Source: Rhizobium sullae (GTDB taxonomy: Bacteria; Pseudomonadota; Alphaproteobacteria; Rhizobiales; Rhizobiaceae). Taken from it: DNA of 64,000 nucleotides. This document shows, piece by piece, positions 25,141-33,870 of the stretch (positions are counted from its first letter, which is position 1; every line of letters begins with the position of its first letter). Below the pieces are notes generated by a model. It saw only the letters and a program-made list of their open reading frames with translations, searched no databases and had not been told where the DNA came from. The stretch is from assembly GCF_900169785.1 (NCBI RefSeq), contig NZ_FWER01000007.1, positions 62,001 to 126,000 on the forward strand, in the 5' to 3' direction. A program made the position numbers and the translations under genes.

Positions 25141-25953
25141 TCAACCCACGAAGGCGCGTTCGATGACGAACTCGGCAGGCTTGCTGTTGGCGCCTTCTTC
25201 AAAGCCTGCCTTTTCGAGCAGTTCCTTGGTGTCCTTCAGCATGGCGGAAGAACCGCAAATCATGCCGCGGTCGATTGCCGGGTCGAGCGGCGGAACGCCA
25301 AGATCGGCAAAGAGCTTGCCGGAGGCAATCAGATCGGTGATGCGGCCGCGATAGGCGAAGTCTTCGCGGGTTACGGTCGCATAATGGCGTAGCTTGCTGC
25401 CGACGATCTCGTTCAGCAGTTCGTCGTTCCGAATTTCTTCCACCAGGTCGAAGCCGTATTTCAGCTCCGCGACCTCGCGCGTCGTATGGGTGAGGATCAC
25501 CTCCTCGTACTTCTCATAGGTTTCCGGATCGCGAATCAGGCTTGCGAAGGGCGCAACACCCGTTCCGGTCGAGAACATGTAGAGCCGCTTGCCTGGCGTC
25601 AGCGCATCGAGCACCAGCGTGCCGGTCGGCTTCTTGCGCATCAGAACCTGGTCGCCCGGCTTGATCGCTTGGAGATGCGAGGTGAGTGGGCCGTCCGGCA
25701 CTTTGATCGAGAAGAATTCGAGTTCTTCGGCCCAGGCAGGGCTTGCGATCGAGTAGGCACGGAAAACCGGCTTGCCGTCTACCATAAGGCCGATCATCGC
25801 AAATTCGCCGGAACGGAAACGGAAGCCCTGTGGCCGGGTCATCGTGAAGCGGAAGAGCCGGTCCGTATAGTGCGTGACGCGCAGCACCGTTTCGGCATAC
25901 ACATTTGCCGGAACGGCGGAGGAGAAATCTTCGGTCTTTGCTGGAGCGTTCAT
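25141..25953 (-). CDS. fpr: Ferredoxin-NADP reductase
   Basis: A 270-residue bacterial-type reductase. The FAD-binding motif is FRAYSIASPAW, the flavin domain starts with RFTMTRPQGFRFRSGEFAMI, and the NADPH-binding motif is FSTGTGVAPFASLIRD; CGSSAML lies near the end, and the C-terminus VIERAFVG is the short tail of the bacterial class. It transfers electrons between NADPH and ferredoxin or flavodoxin and takes part in oxidative stress defence. Start ATG 25953 gives the family N-terminus MNAPAKTEDF; the frame continues 86 codons upstream through non-conserved sequence overlapping the divergent pcs start and is rejected. Could also supply electrons for the cysJ-less sulfite reductase at 13 kb (speculation). 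Confidence 0.94.
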   Translation of the reverse strand: MNAPAKTEDFSSAVPANVYAETVLRVTHYTDRLFRFTMTRPQGFRFRSGEFAMIGLMVDGKPVFRAYSIASPAWAEELEFFSIKVPDGPLTSHLQAIKPGDQVLMRKKPTGTLVLDALTPGKRLYMFSTGTGVAPFASLIRDPETYEKYEEVILTHTTREVAELKYGFDLVEEIRNDELLNEIVGSKLRHYATVTREDFAYRGRITDLIASGKLFADLGVPPLDPAIDRGMICGSSAMLKDTKELLEKAGFEEGANSKPAEFVIERAFVG

Positions 25954-26197
25954 TCGGTATCGGATCCCGTATTCGTCGCATGATCGGTCTGATGCGAGGC
26001 AGATATTACAAATACGCCGAAAATTAAAGGCAATCCATTCTCTGACAGGCAGCAGCCACGAAATATGCATGTCATTCTCATGATTCAATACCCTGCGTAT
26101 ACTTGTCGCTTTTGCGCTGGCGAAGCAGGGCAAAGGATGCATATTAGGCCAAAACGCCGCGAGCAGGTTTAACTGGCGGCAGGCAGCACGGGGAAAC

Positions 26198-26926
26198 ATG
26201 AAGATTTTCAATTACAAGCGTGTTCCTTATGCAGAGATACGCGCCTTTTCCGTCCATATTTTGACGGCGTCCGGCTCGTTCCTCGCATTTCTTGGTGTGG
26301 TCGCTGCCGCGGAGCACCGATTCATCGACATGTTCTGGTGGTTGGGCCTTGCCCTGCTCGTTGACGGCATCGACGGCCCCATTGCCCGCAAGGTGCGGGT
26401 GAAGGAGGTTTTGCCCAACTGGTCGGGCGACACGCTCGACAATATCATCGACTACGTGACCTACGTGCTTCTGCCTGCTTTCGCGCTTTATCAGAGCGGC
26501 ATGATCGGTGAGCCCTGGTCCTTTGCCGCCGCCGGCATGATCGTCGTGTCAAGCGCCATCTATTATGCCGACATGGGCATGAAGACCGATGAGTATTTTT
26601 TCTCCGGCTTTCCCGTCGTCTGGAATATGATCGTCTTCACGCTCTTCGTCATCGATGCGAGCGCCGTGACCGCCTTGAGTGTCGTGATCGCCTCGGTGAT
26701 CCTGACCTTCCTGCCGATTAATTTCTTGCATCCGGTGCGCGTCAAACGTCTGCGGCCGATCAATCTCGGCGTTTTCTTTCTCTGGTCGGCGCTCGGCATG
26801 TATTCGCTGCTCATGCATTTCAATATGCCGCAGTGGGCGATCATTCTTTTCGTGATCAGCGGTATCTATCTCTATTGCATCGGTGCCGTGCTGCAGTTCT
26901 TCCCGGCGCTGGGGCGTGGCGAGTAG
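26198..26926 (+). CDS. pcs: Phosphatidylcholine synthase
   Basis: A 242-residue inner-membrane enzyme with about seven to eight hydrophobic segments. The CDP-alcohol phosphotransferase motif is visible as DGIDGPIARKVRVKE then GDTLDNIIDYVTY, with the variant spacing typical of Pcs. Pcs condenses choline directly with CDP-diacylglycerol to make phosphatidylcholine, a route known from rhizobia, Agrobacterium and some pathogens and important for symbiosis. This gene is strong support for a rhizobial origin. It is divergent from fpr across 244 bases and is followed nine bases later by the quinone oxidoreductase gene. Start ATG follows GGGGAAAC. Confidence 0.95.
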   Translation: MKIFNYKRVPYAEIRAFSVHILTASGSFLAFLGVVAAAEHRFIDMFWWLGLALLVDGIDGPIARKVRVKEVLPNWSGDTLDNIIDYVTYVLLPAFALYQSGMIGEPWSFAAAGMIVVSSAIYYADMGMKTDEYFFSGFPVVWNMIVFTLFVIDASAVTALSVVIASVILTFLPINFLHPVRVKRLRPINLGVFFLWSALGMYSLLMHFNMPQWAIILFVISGIYLYCIGAVLQFFPALGRGE

Positions 26927-26935
26927 GAGCAAAAG

Positions 26936-27916
26936 ATGACAAAGACGCAGGCGATCGCTTTCAGCCGCAATGGCGGTCCTGAGGTTCTTGACTATGTCGA
27001 TGTCGATCTGCCGCCGCCATCCGCCGGCGAGGTGCAGATCAGGCACGCCGCGATCGGCCTCAATTTCATCGACGTGTATTTCCGCGATGGAACCTACAAG
27101 GTGCCGCATCTGCCCTTCACCCCCGGGAAGGAAGCGGCGGGCACCGTGACGGTTGTCGGACCCGGCGTCACCGATTTCACCGTTGGCGACCGGGTTGCCT
27201 ATGCCGGCGCCGACGGCGCCTACAGCGTGGAGCGGAACGTCGAAACCAAGCATCTCGTCAAGGTGCCGGACGGGATCAGCCTGGAAACGGCAGCCGCGAT
27301 GATGCTGAAGGGCATGACCGCCGAATATCTGCTGAACCGGACGTTCAAGGTCGGTCCCGAGACGGCTCTACTTTTCCATGCCGCCGCAGGCGGCGTCGGG
27401 TTGATCGCAGGGCAATGGGCCAAGGCGCTGGGCGCAACGGTAATCGGCACCGCGGGCTCGGAAGACAAGGCGAAGCTCGCGCTCGAGCATGGCTACGATG
27501 ACGTCATCAACTACCGGACGGAAAACTTTCTCGACCGTGTCCGGGAGATCACCGGTGGCAAAGGCGTGGACGTCGTCTATGACTCGATCGGCCGCGATAC
27601 CTTCCCGCAATCGCTCGATTGCCTGAAGCCGCGCGGCATGTTCGTCTCCTTCGGCCAATCCTCTGGTCCGATTGAGAATTTCACGATGGCGATGCTGGCG
27701 CAGCGGGGCTCGCTTTATGCGACGAGGCCGTCGCTTTTCACTTACATCGCCACGCGCGACGAACTGACCGCCTGTGCAAACGCGCTATTTGATATTGTGC
27801 TAAGCAGCAAAGTGCGTATCAATATCAACCAAACATATCCGTTGCGTGAGGTGGGACGGGCTCACGCGGACCTGGAAACAAGAAGAACTACGGGAACTAC
27901 GCTGCTGATCCCATAA
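26936..27916 (+). CDS. Quinone oxidoreductase (zinc-independent MDR family)
   Basis: A 326-residue NADPH:quinone reductase-like member of the medium-chain dehydrogenase family. It has the quinone oxidoreductase signature in the region FHAAAGGVGLIAGQWAKALG (about 145-164), which also forms the nucleotide-binding loop, then GTAGSEDKAKLALEHGYDDV. Zinc ligands of alcohol dehydrogenases are absent. The end GRAHADLETRRTTGTTLL is typical. It lies nine bases after pcs with AGGAGC before the start, so the two are likely cotranscribed, although no functional link is evident. Substrate could be a quinone or another enone. Confidence 0.9.
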   Translation: MTKTQAIAFSRNGGPEVLDYVDVDLPPPSAGEVQIRHAAIGLNFIDVYFRDGTYKVPHLPFTPGKEAAGTVTVVGPGVTDFTVGDRVAYAGADGAYSVERNVETKHLVKVPDGISLETAAAMMLKGMTAEYLLNRTFKVGPETALLFHAAAGGVGLIAGQWAKALGATVIGTAGSEDKAKLALEHGYDDVINYRTENFLDRVREITGGKGVDVVYDSIGRDTFPQSLDCLKPRGMFVSFGQSSGPIENFTMAMLAQRGSLYATRPSLFTYIATRDELTACANALFDIVLSSKVRININQTYPLREVGRAHADLETRRTTGTTLLIP

Positions 27917-27959
27917 ACGATCCGGAACGGACAGGTCGGCAGGGAGAAATGAGGGGAAC

Positions 27960-29534
27960 GTGTCGTCATTGAATGCGCTGCCGTCCGGTGCGTTACTGTC
28001 GGTCCAGAAACTGACGAAGCTCTTCGGTAGCTTTGCCGCCTGCAATGAAATCGATCTCGATATCGCTCCGGGCGAAATACACGCGCTTCTCGGAGAAAAC
28101 GGCGCAGGCAAATCCACGTTGGTGAAGATGCTGTTCGGCGTTTTGGAGCCGACAGCCGGCGATATTTGCTGGGAAGGCAAACCGGTTGCGATCGGCTCGC
28201 CGGGAGAAGCCCGCAAGCTCGGCATCGGCATGGTCTTCCAGCACTTTTCGCTCTTCGAAGCGCTGACGGTCGCCGAAAACATCGCGCTTTCCCTCGATGA
28301 CAAAATTCCGATCGGCCGGATCGCCGAAGAGGCGAGGGCATTGTCGCGCGCCTACGGGCTGCCGCTCGATCCGCACTCCCACGTGGCCGACCTTTCCGTC
28401 GGCGAGCGCCAGCGCATCGAAATCGTCCGCGCTTTGCTGCAAAATCCCAAGCTGATCATCCTCGACGAGCCGACCTCGGTGCTGACGCCGCAGGAGGCCG
28501 ACAAGCTTTTCGAAACGCTGTTCAAGCTGAAGGCGGAGGGTCGCTCCGTCCTCTATATCAGCCATCGCCTGGAGGAAGTGCAGCGCATCTGCGACCGCGC
28601 CACCGTGCTTCGCCACGGCAGGGTTACCGGTGCCTGCGATCCGAAGCAGGAGACGCCTGGTTCCCTCGCCAGAATGATGGTCGGCTCCCATGTGCCGGGC
28701 GTAACCCATCCCGATCGCGCCAATGTGGGGGACGTTCAGCTTGCGGTGACGAGCCTTTCGGTCGCCCCCCGCACACCCTTCGCCACGCCGCTCAGGGATG
28801 TGTCGCTTGCGGTCCGCTCCGGCGAAATCCTGGCGATTGCCGGTGTTGCCGGAAACGGGCAGGGCGAGCTTTTCGATGCCTTGTCCGGCGAATATCCGGT
28901 GGCGCAGGCGGAGGCGATCGTTATCCGCAGGAAGCCCGTCGGCTCGCAGGGCATCACCGCCCGCCGCCTGCTTGGCGCAGGCTTCGTCCCGGAAGAGCGC
29001 CACGGCCACGCCGCGGTTTCAGCAATGAAACTTTCGGACAATCTGGTGCTCGCGCGCAGCCAGTCGGACCGCAAGGCCTTCCTCGGCGGCGGCTTCCTCA
29101 AGGTCATCCGGCGCGGAGCGGTGAAAAGTGCAGCAAGACGCATTTCTGAAAGCATGGACGTCCGCAAGAGCGGCGAGGATCCCGCTGCGGGGGCGCTGTC
29201 GGGCGGCAATCTCCAGAAGTTCATCGTCGGCCGGGAGCTCGACCGCCAGCCGGCGGTCCTCGTCGTCAATCAGCCGACCTGGGGCGTCGATGCGGGGGCT
29301 GCAAGCCATATTCGCCAGGCGCTCGTCGATCTCGCACGCGCCGGCTCTGCCGTCGTCGTCATCAGTCAGGACCTCGACGAGATATTCGAGGTGGCGACCG
29401 ACATCGCTGTCATCTCCGAAGGGCGCCTTTCGCCGCCGTTCCCGGCCGGCGAACTGACCCGCGAGCAGATCGGCCTCCTGATGGGTGGTCTGCATGAAAG
29501 CAGGCCCGCCGCGGAGGCCGCCGATGCGCATTGA
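27960..29534 (+). CDS. BMP-family ABC importer, ATP-binding protein (two ABC domains)
   Basis: A 524-residue protein with two ABC cassettes. Domain 1 has Walker A GENGAGKST, signature LSVGERQRIEI and Walker B LIILDEPTSVLTPQE. Domain 2 has a degenerate Walker A (GVAGNGQGE), signature LSGGNLQKFIVGRE and a Walker B in LVVNQPTWGVD; such asymmetry is usual in this class. With the two permeases and the BMP lipoprotein-like binding protein downstream it forms a nucleoside/purine-type importer (YufNOPQ and Nup relatives). Start is GTG at 27960, supported by GAGGGGA seven bases before. Overlaps the first permease by 11 bases. Confidence 0.93.
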   Translation: MSSLNALPSGALLSVQKLTKLFGSFAACNEIDLDIAPGEIHALLGENGAGKSTLVKMLFGVLEPTAGDICWEGKPVAIGSPGEARKLGIGMVFQHFSLFEALTVAENIALSLDDKIPIGRIAEEARALSRAYGLPLDPHSHVADLSVGERQRIEIVRALLQNPKLIILDEPTSVLTPQEADKLFETLFKLKAEGRSVLYISHRLEEVQRICDRATVLRHGRVTGACDPKQETPGSLARMMVGSHVPGVTHPDRANVGDVQLAVTSLSVAPRTPFATPLRDVSLAVRSGEILAIAGVAGNGQGELFDALSGEYPVAQAEAIVIRRKPVGSQGITARRLLGAGFVPEERHGHAAVSAMKLSDNLVLARSQSDRKAFLGGGFLKVIRRGAVKSAARRISESMDVRKSGEDPAAGALSGGNLQKFIVGRELDRQPAVLVVNQPTWGVDAGAASHIRQALVDLARAGSAVVVISQDLDEIFEVATDIAVISEGRLSPPFPAGELTREQIGLLMGGLHESRPAAEAADAH

Positions 29535-30621
29535 ACTCGAAAAGCGGCCGCAGGTCTCGAAACTTTTCGGATTCGTTTCGCCACTCCTGGCACTGGCGCT
29601 GACGCTGATTGCAGGCAGCGTCATGTTCGCCCTGCTTGGCAAGGATCCCATGGAGGCGCTGAATGCCTTCTTCGTCGAGCCCTTGCTGGAGGTCTGGTCG
29701 CTGCACGAACTGGCGATCAAGGCCGCCCCGCTGATCCTGATCGCTGTCGGCCTCTCGGTCTGCTATCGCTCGAACAACTGGAATATCGGTGCCGAGGGCC
29801 AATTCACCATCGGTGCGATCACAGGCTCCATCCTGCCGATCGTTTTTTACGACTGGCACTCGCCGCTCGTGCTGCCACTGATGCTCATCATGGGGGCCAT
29901 CGGCGGAGCGCTCTTTGCCGCCATTCCGGCACTCCTGAAGGCACATTTCAATACCAATGAAATCCTGACCTCGCTGATGCTGGTTTATATCGCCCAGCTC
30001 TTCCTCGATTGGCTGGTCCGCGGCGCCTGGCGCGATCCGAAAGGCTTCAATTTCCCGGTTTCGCGTGACTTTGCGCCGGAAGCGATCCTTCCGCCTATCT
30101 GGGAAGAGTCGGGACGCGCACACTGGGCATTCATCTTCGCGATTCTGGCTGCGATCCTCGTCTGGTTCATGATGCGCTTTACGCTGAAGGGCTTCGAGAT
30201 CGTCGTCCTTGGTCAATCGGAGCGGGCAGGGCGCTTTGCCGGCTTCTCCTCGAAGCGGATGATCTGGTTCAGCTTTCTGTTTTCCGGGGCGCTTGCCGGT
30301 CTTGCCGGGATTTCCGAAGTCTCGGGTTCGATCGGTCATCTGCAGCCGGCCATATCGCCGGGCTACGGCTTCACGGCGATCATCGTCGCTTTTCTCGGAC
30401 GCCTCAATCCCCTTGGCATCATCGCCTCCGGCCTGGTGCTGGCGCTCACCTATCTCGGCGGCGAGGCGGCGCAGCTCTCGATCGGCGTCTCCGACAAGGT
30501 GACGCGCGTCTTCCAAGGCCTGCTGCTGTTCTTCGTGCTCTCCTGCGACACGCTGATCTTCTACAGGATCAGGATCGTCTGGTCGCGCGTGCAGGCAATC
30601 GCCGGAAAGGCGGCGCAATGA
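29524..30621 (+). CDS. BMP-family ABC importer, permease 1
   Basis: A 365-residue membrane protein of the BPD_transp_2 family with about eight to ten hydrophobic segments. YRSNNWNIGAEGQFTIGAI is the conserved N-terminal motif of the larger permease of nucleoside-type BMP transporters, and FSGALAGLAGISEV followed by SPGYGFTAIIVAFLGRLNPL is the coupling region. The start MRIELEKRPQ overlaps the ATPase gene by 11 bases, and the end overlaps permease 2 by four (ATGA). A heterodimer with permease 2 would form the channel. Substrate probably a nucleoside or purine-like compound (inference from family). Confidence 0.92.
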   Translation: MRIELEKRPQVSKLFGFVSPLLALALTLIAGSVMFALLGKDPMEALNAFFVEPLLEVWSLHELAIKAAPLILIAVGLSVCYRSNNWNIGAEGQFTIGAITGSILPIVFYDWHSPLVLPLMLIMGAIGGALFAAIPALLKAHFNTNEILTSLMLVYIAQLFLDWLVRGAWRDPKGFNFPVSRDFAPEAILPPIWEESGRAHWAFIFAILAAILVWFMMRFTLKGFEIVVLGQSERAGRFAGFSSKRMIWFSFLFSGALAGLAGISEVSGSIGHLQPAISPGYGFTAIIVAFLGRLNPLGIIASGLVLALTYLGGEAAQLSIGVSDKVTRVFQGLLLFFVLSCDTLIFYRIRIVWSRVQAIAGKAAQ

Positions 30622-31535
30622 TTTTCGAAGCCATCCTGCTGACGGTCATCACGGCCGCGACGCCTCTTGTCGTCGCAGCGCTCGGAGAACTGGTGACCGA
30701 GCGTGCCGGCGTCTTGAACCTCGGCGTCGAGGGCATGATGATCATGGGCGCCGTCGGTGCCTTCGCGGCTTCCCAGGCTACCGGTTCGCCTTATGTCGGA
30801 CTGCTGGCCGGCATTGCGACCGGGGCCGTATTCTCGCTTCTCTTCGGCTTCCTGACGCTGACGCTGGTGACTAATCAGGTTGCGACCGGTCTTGCGCTGA
30901 CGATCCTGGGGCTCGGCGCCTCCGGCATGCTCGGCGAGAGCCATGTCGGCGTTCCGGGCATCAAGGTGCCTCAAATCTATATTCCCTACTTTTCGGATAT
31001 CCCCTTCATCGGACCGGTGCTTTTCCATCAGGACCTGGTCTTCTACCTGTCGATCGCGCTCGTCATCGGCATCAACTGGTTCCTCTTCAAAAGCCGCAGG
31101 GGCCTGAAGCTGCGGGCGATCGGTGACAATCACGGTTCGGCGCACGCGCTCGGCATCGATGTCATTCGCGCGCGCTATCTCGCCGTCATGTTCGGCGGGG
31201 CCTGCGCCGGGCTTGCCGGCGCGCAACTTTCGCTCGTCTATACGCCGCAATGGGTGGAAAACATGTCGGCGGGGCGCGGCTGGATCGCGCTCGCGCTCGT
31301 CGTCTTTGCGTCCTGGCGGCCGTGGCGCGTGCTTGCGGGAGGCTATCTCTTCGGCGCGGTCTCGATCGGGCAGCTCCACGCACAGGCCTTCGGGATCGGT
31401 ATTCCGTCGCAGTTTCTTTCCATGCTGCCTTACGCCGCAACTATTGTCGTTCTCATCATCATTTCTCATAATCGGCGCACAACGTTGATCAACACGCCGG
31501 CATCGCTTGGCAAGGCTTTCGTGCCTGACCGGTGA
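30618..31535 (+). CDS. BMP-family ABC importer, permease 2
   Basis: A 305-residue membrane protein, the shorter permease of the pair. It has TERAGVLNLGVEGMMIMGAV near the N-terminus and RARYLAVMFGGACAGLAGAQ with the coupling segment WIALALVVFASWRPWR toward the end; this RGWIALALVVFA pattern is typical of YufQ-like proteins. It overlaps permease 1 by four bases and precedes the binding-protein gene by 47 bases. About nine hydrophobic segments are visible by eye. Confidence 0.92.
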   Translation: MIFEAILLTVITAATPLVVAALGELVTERAGVLNLGVEGMMIMGAVGAFAASQATGSPYVGLLAGIATGAVFSLLFGFLTLTLVTNQVATGLALTILGLGASGMLGESHVGVPGIKVPQIYIPYFSDIPFIGPVLFHQDLVFYLSIALVIGINWFLFKSRRGLKLRAIGDNHGSAHALGIDVIRARYLAVMFGGACAGLAGAQLSLVYTPQWVENMSAGRGWIALALVVFASWRPWRVLAGGYLFGAVSIGQLHAQAFGIGIPSQFLSMLPYAATIVVLIIISHNRRTTLINTPASLGKAFVPDR

Positions 31536-31582
31536 CGCACAACAACAAACGGGTTTCAAACTTGCAACCAACAGGGGCTAAA

Positions 31583-32656
31583 ATGAAGAAACTAGCACTC
31601 GCACTTGCGGCAACCGCTGCGCTGGTCATCAGCGTCGGCTCGGCCGCACAAGCCGCAGACAAGACCAAGGTCTGCTTCATCTATGTCGGGACCCGCACCG
31701 ATGGCGGCTGGACCCAGGCACATGAAAACGGCCGTCTGCAGGTCGAAAAGGAATTCGGCGACAAGGTCGAAACGCCTTATCTCGAAAGCGTTCCGGAAGG
31801 CCCGGATGCAGAGCGCGCGATCGAGCGCATGGCCCGTTCCGGCTGCTCGCTGATTTTCACCACCTCGTTCGGCTTCATGGATGCCACTGTCAAGGTTGCC
31901 CAGAAGTTCCCGAAAGTGAAATTCGAGCATGCAACCGGCTTTAAGGCTGCGGAAAACGTCGCGACCTACAATTCGCGCTTCTATGAGGGCCGTTACATTC
32001 AGGGTCAGATTGCCGCCAAAATGTCTAAGAAGGGCCTGGCCGGCTACATCGCCTCCTTCCCGATTCCGGAAGTGGTGATGGGAATCAACGCGTTCGAACT
32101 CGGCGCGAAGTCCGTCAATCCCGACTTCAAGCTGAAGGTCGTATGGGCCAACACCTGGTTCGACCCTGGCAAGGAAGCCGACGCCGCCAAGGCGCTGATC
32201 GACCAGGGCGTCGACATCCTGACACAGCACACCGACACCACCGCTCCGATGCAGGTGGCTGCCGAACGCGGCATCATGGCCTTCGGCCAGGCATCGGACA
32301 TGATCAAGGCCGGTCCGAAGACGCAGCTGACGGCAATCGTCGACACATGGGGCGCATATTACACCAAGCGCACCAAGGCCCTGCTCGATGGCACCTGGAA
32401 ATCTGAACAGATCTGGGACGGCCTGAAGGACGGCATTCTGACCATGGCGCCCTACACGAACATGCCGGACGATGTGAAGAAGATGGCCGAAGAGACCGAG
32501 GCGAAGATCAAGTCCGGCGAGTTGCACCCCTTCACCGGCCCGATCAACAAGCAGGACGGTACGCCTTGGCTGAAGGCTGGCGAGAAGGCTGATGATGGCA
32601 CGCTGCTCGGCATGAACTTCTACATCCACGGCGTCGATGACAAGCTGCCGCAATAG
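31583..32656 (+). CDS. BMP-family ABC importer, substrate-binding protein
   Basis: A 357-residue periplasmic protein of the BMP/PnrA (Med) family. The signal peptide MKKLALALAATAALVISVGS ends in AAQA before ADKTKV; there is no lipobox cysteine, so it is probably soluble, unlike spirochaetal BMP lipoproteins. Conserved features are DGGWTQAHENGR, TTSFGFMDATVKVAQKFPKV and YNSRFYEGRYIQGQIAA. PnrA-type proteins bind purine nucleosides; related ones bind other ligands, so the substrate is tentative. ATG 31583 is preceded by AGGGG; an earlier in-frame ATG at 31532 precedes the signal peptide with unrelated residues. A strong terminator follows, closing the four-gene operon. Confidence 0.92.
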   Translation: MKKLALALAATAALVISVGSAAQAADKTKVCFIYVGTRTDGGWTQAHENGRLQVEKEFGDKVETPYLESVPEGPDAERAIERMARSGCSLIFTTSFGFMDATVKVAQKFPKVKFEHATGFKAAENVATYNSRFYEGRYIQGQIAAKMSKKGLAGYIASFPIPEVVMGINAFELGAKSVNPDFKLKVVWANTWFDPGKEADAAKALIDQGVDILTQHTDTTAPMQVAAERGIMAFGQASDMIKAGPKTQLTAIVDTWGAYYTKRTKALLDGTWKSEQIWDGLKDGILTMAPYTNMPDDVKKMAEETEAKIKSGELHPFTGPINKQDGTPWLKAGEKADDGTLLGMNFYIHGVDDKLPQ

Positions 32657-32670
32657 CGAAACTGCGAAAG

Positions 32671-32696
32671 GCGCTCCATCCCCGGAGCGCTTTTTT
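32671..32696 (+). terminator. Rho-independent terminator of the BMP transporter operon
   Basis: GCGCTCC (32671-32677) pairs with GGAGCGC (32684-32690) around six bases and is followed by six T (32691-32696), 15 bases after the stop. Confidence 0.9.
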
Positions 32697-32713
32697 CGCG
32701 AGCCGTTTCAAAA

Positions 32714-32737
32714 TAGTAATTTACAAAAGTAATACTA
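32714..32737. promoter_or_regulatory. Candidate operator/promoter region of ytfQ
   Basis: An AT-rich patch with two small palindromes, GTAATTTAC (32716-32724) and AGTAATACT (32728-32736), in an overall TAGTA...TACTA dyad. GT-N(3-5)-AC dyads are typical of FadR-type GntR regulators, and one is encoded at the end of this operon. Tentative. Confidence 0.35.
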
Positions 32738-32789
32738 TATGATTTTTTCTCTCCTGCGCCGCGAGGAGCGGCATTTGGGAGAGACAATC

Positions 32790-33752
32790 ATGAAATTGAA
32801 GAATGCACTTTTGAGTGCCACGATTTTGGCTGCCTGCATGTTCGGTTCCGCGTCTGCGGCTGAACTTGTCGTGGGCTTTTCGCAGATCGGCTCGGAGTCC
32901 GGCTGGCGTGCCGCCGAGACGACGGTGACGAAGCAGGAAGCCGAGAAGCGCGGCGTCGATCTGAAATTTTCGGACGCCCAGCAGAAGCAGGAAAACCAGA
33001 TCAAGGCGATCCGCTCCTTCGTCGCACAGGGCGTCAACGCGATTTTCCTCGCGCCCGTCGTCGAAACCGGCTGGGACGACGTCTTGAAGGAAGCCAAGGA
33101 AGCAGAAATCCCGGTCATCCTGCTCGACCGCACCATCAAGGCTCCCGAAGACCTTTATCTGACGGCCGTAACCTCCGATCAGATACATGAAGGCAAGGTC
33201 GCGGGCGACTGGCTCGTCAAGAATGCCGGCGACAAGAAGTGCAACATCGTCGAGCTTCAGGGCACCACCGGCTCCTCGCCGGCGATTGCCCGCAAGAAGG
33301 GCTTCGAGGAGGCGCTTGCCGGCCACGACAACTTCAAGATCGTCCGCAGCCAGACTGGCGACTTCACCCGTGCCAAGGGCAAGGAAGTCATGGAAAGCTT
33401 CCTGAAGGCTGAAAACGGCGGCAAGGACATCTGCGCGCTTTATGCCCACAACGACGACATGGCCGTCGGCGGCATTCAGGCGATCAAGGAAGCGGGCCTG
33501 AAGCCCGGCAAGGATATTCTCGTCGTCTCGATCGATGCCGTTCCGGATATCTTCCAGGCGATGGCGGCAGGCGAAGCCAACGCCACGGTCGAGCTTACGC
33601 CGAACATGGCCGGTCCGGCATTCGACGTGCTCGAGGCCTACCTGAAGGATAAGAAGGAGCCGCCGAAGTGGATCCAGACGGAATCGAAGCTCTACACGCC
33701 GGCTGACGATCCGATGAAGGTCTACGAAGCCAAGAAGGGCCTCGGTTACTAA
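32790..33752 (+). CDS. ytfQ: Galactofuranose-type ABC sugar-binding protein YtfQ
   Basis: A 320-residue periplasmic binding protein of the ribose/galactose type I fold. The signal peptide (MKLKNALLSATILAACMFGS) is cut near ASA/AEL. It has GFSQIGSESGWRAAETTVTK, FLAPVVETGWDDVLKEAKEA, VILLDRTI and NIVELQGTTGSSPAIARKKG, typical of YtfQ. E. coli YtfQ binds galactofuranose and galactopyranose. ATG 32790 follows GGGAGAG. It heads the ytfQRT-yjfF operon; a long hairpin after its stop probably stabilises the binding-protein mRNA, which must be made in excess. Confidence 0.92.
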   Translation: MKLKNALLSATILAACMFGSASAAELVVGFSQIGSESGWRAAETTVTKQEAEKRGVDLKFSDAQQKQENQIKAIRSFVAQGVNAIFLAPVVETGWDDVLKEAKEAEIPVILLDRTIKAPEDLYLTAVTSDQIHEGKVAGDWLVKNAGDKKCNIVELQGTTGSSPAIARKKGFEEALAGHDNFKIVRSQTGDFTRAKGKEVMESFLKAENGGKDICALYAHNDDMAVGGIQAIKEAGLKPGKDILVVSIDAVPDIFQAMAAGEANATVELTPNMAGPAFDVLEAYLKDKKEPPKWIQTESKLYTPADDPMKVYEAKKGLGY

Positions 33753-33763
33753 TTGACACTGGA

Positions 33764-33794
33764 GCCGCACCGGTCCGTCATGGACTGGTGCGGC
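33764..33794 (+). ncRNA. Intercistronic hairpin between ytfQ and ytfR
   Basis: GCCGCACCGGTCC (33764-33776) pairs with GGACTGGTGCGGC (33782-33794) with one G-U pair and a five-base loop, 11 bases after the ytfQ stop and without a T run. Likely an RNA-stabilising or partial-termination structure that keeps ytfQ mRNA more abundant than ytfR; not an independent RNA gene. Confidence 0.7.
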
Positions 33795-33870
33795 GCTGCC
33801 CGTGCGGGCGCGGACGTCATGTCCTGCAATTGCATGGGTGTGAGGGTCAATATCAGGAAAATACCGAGCC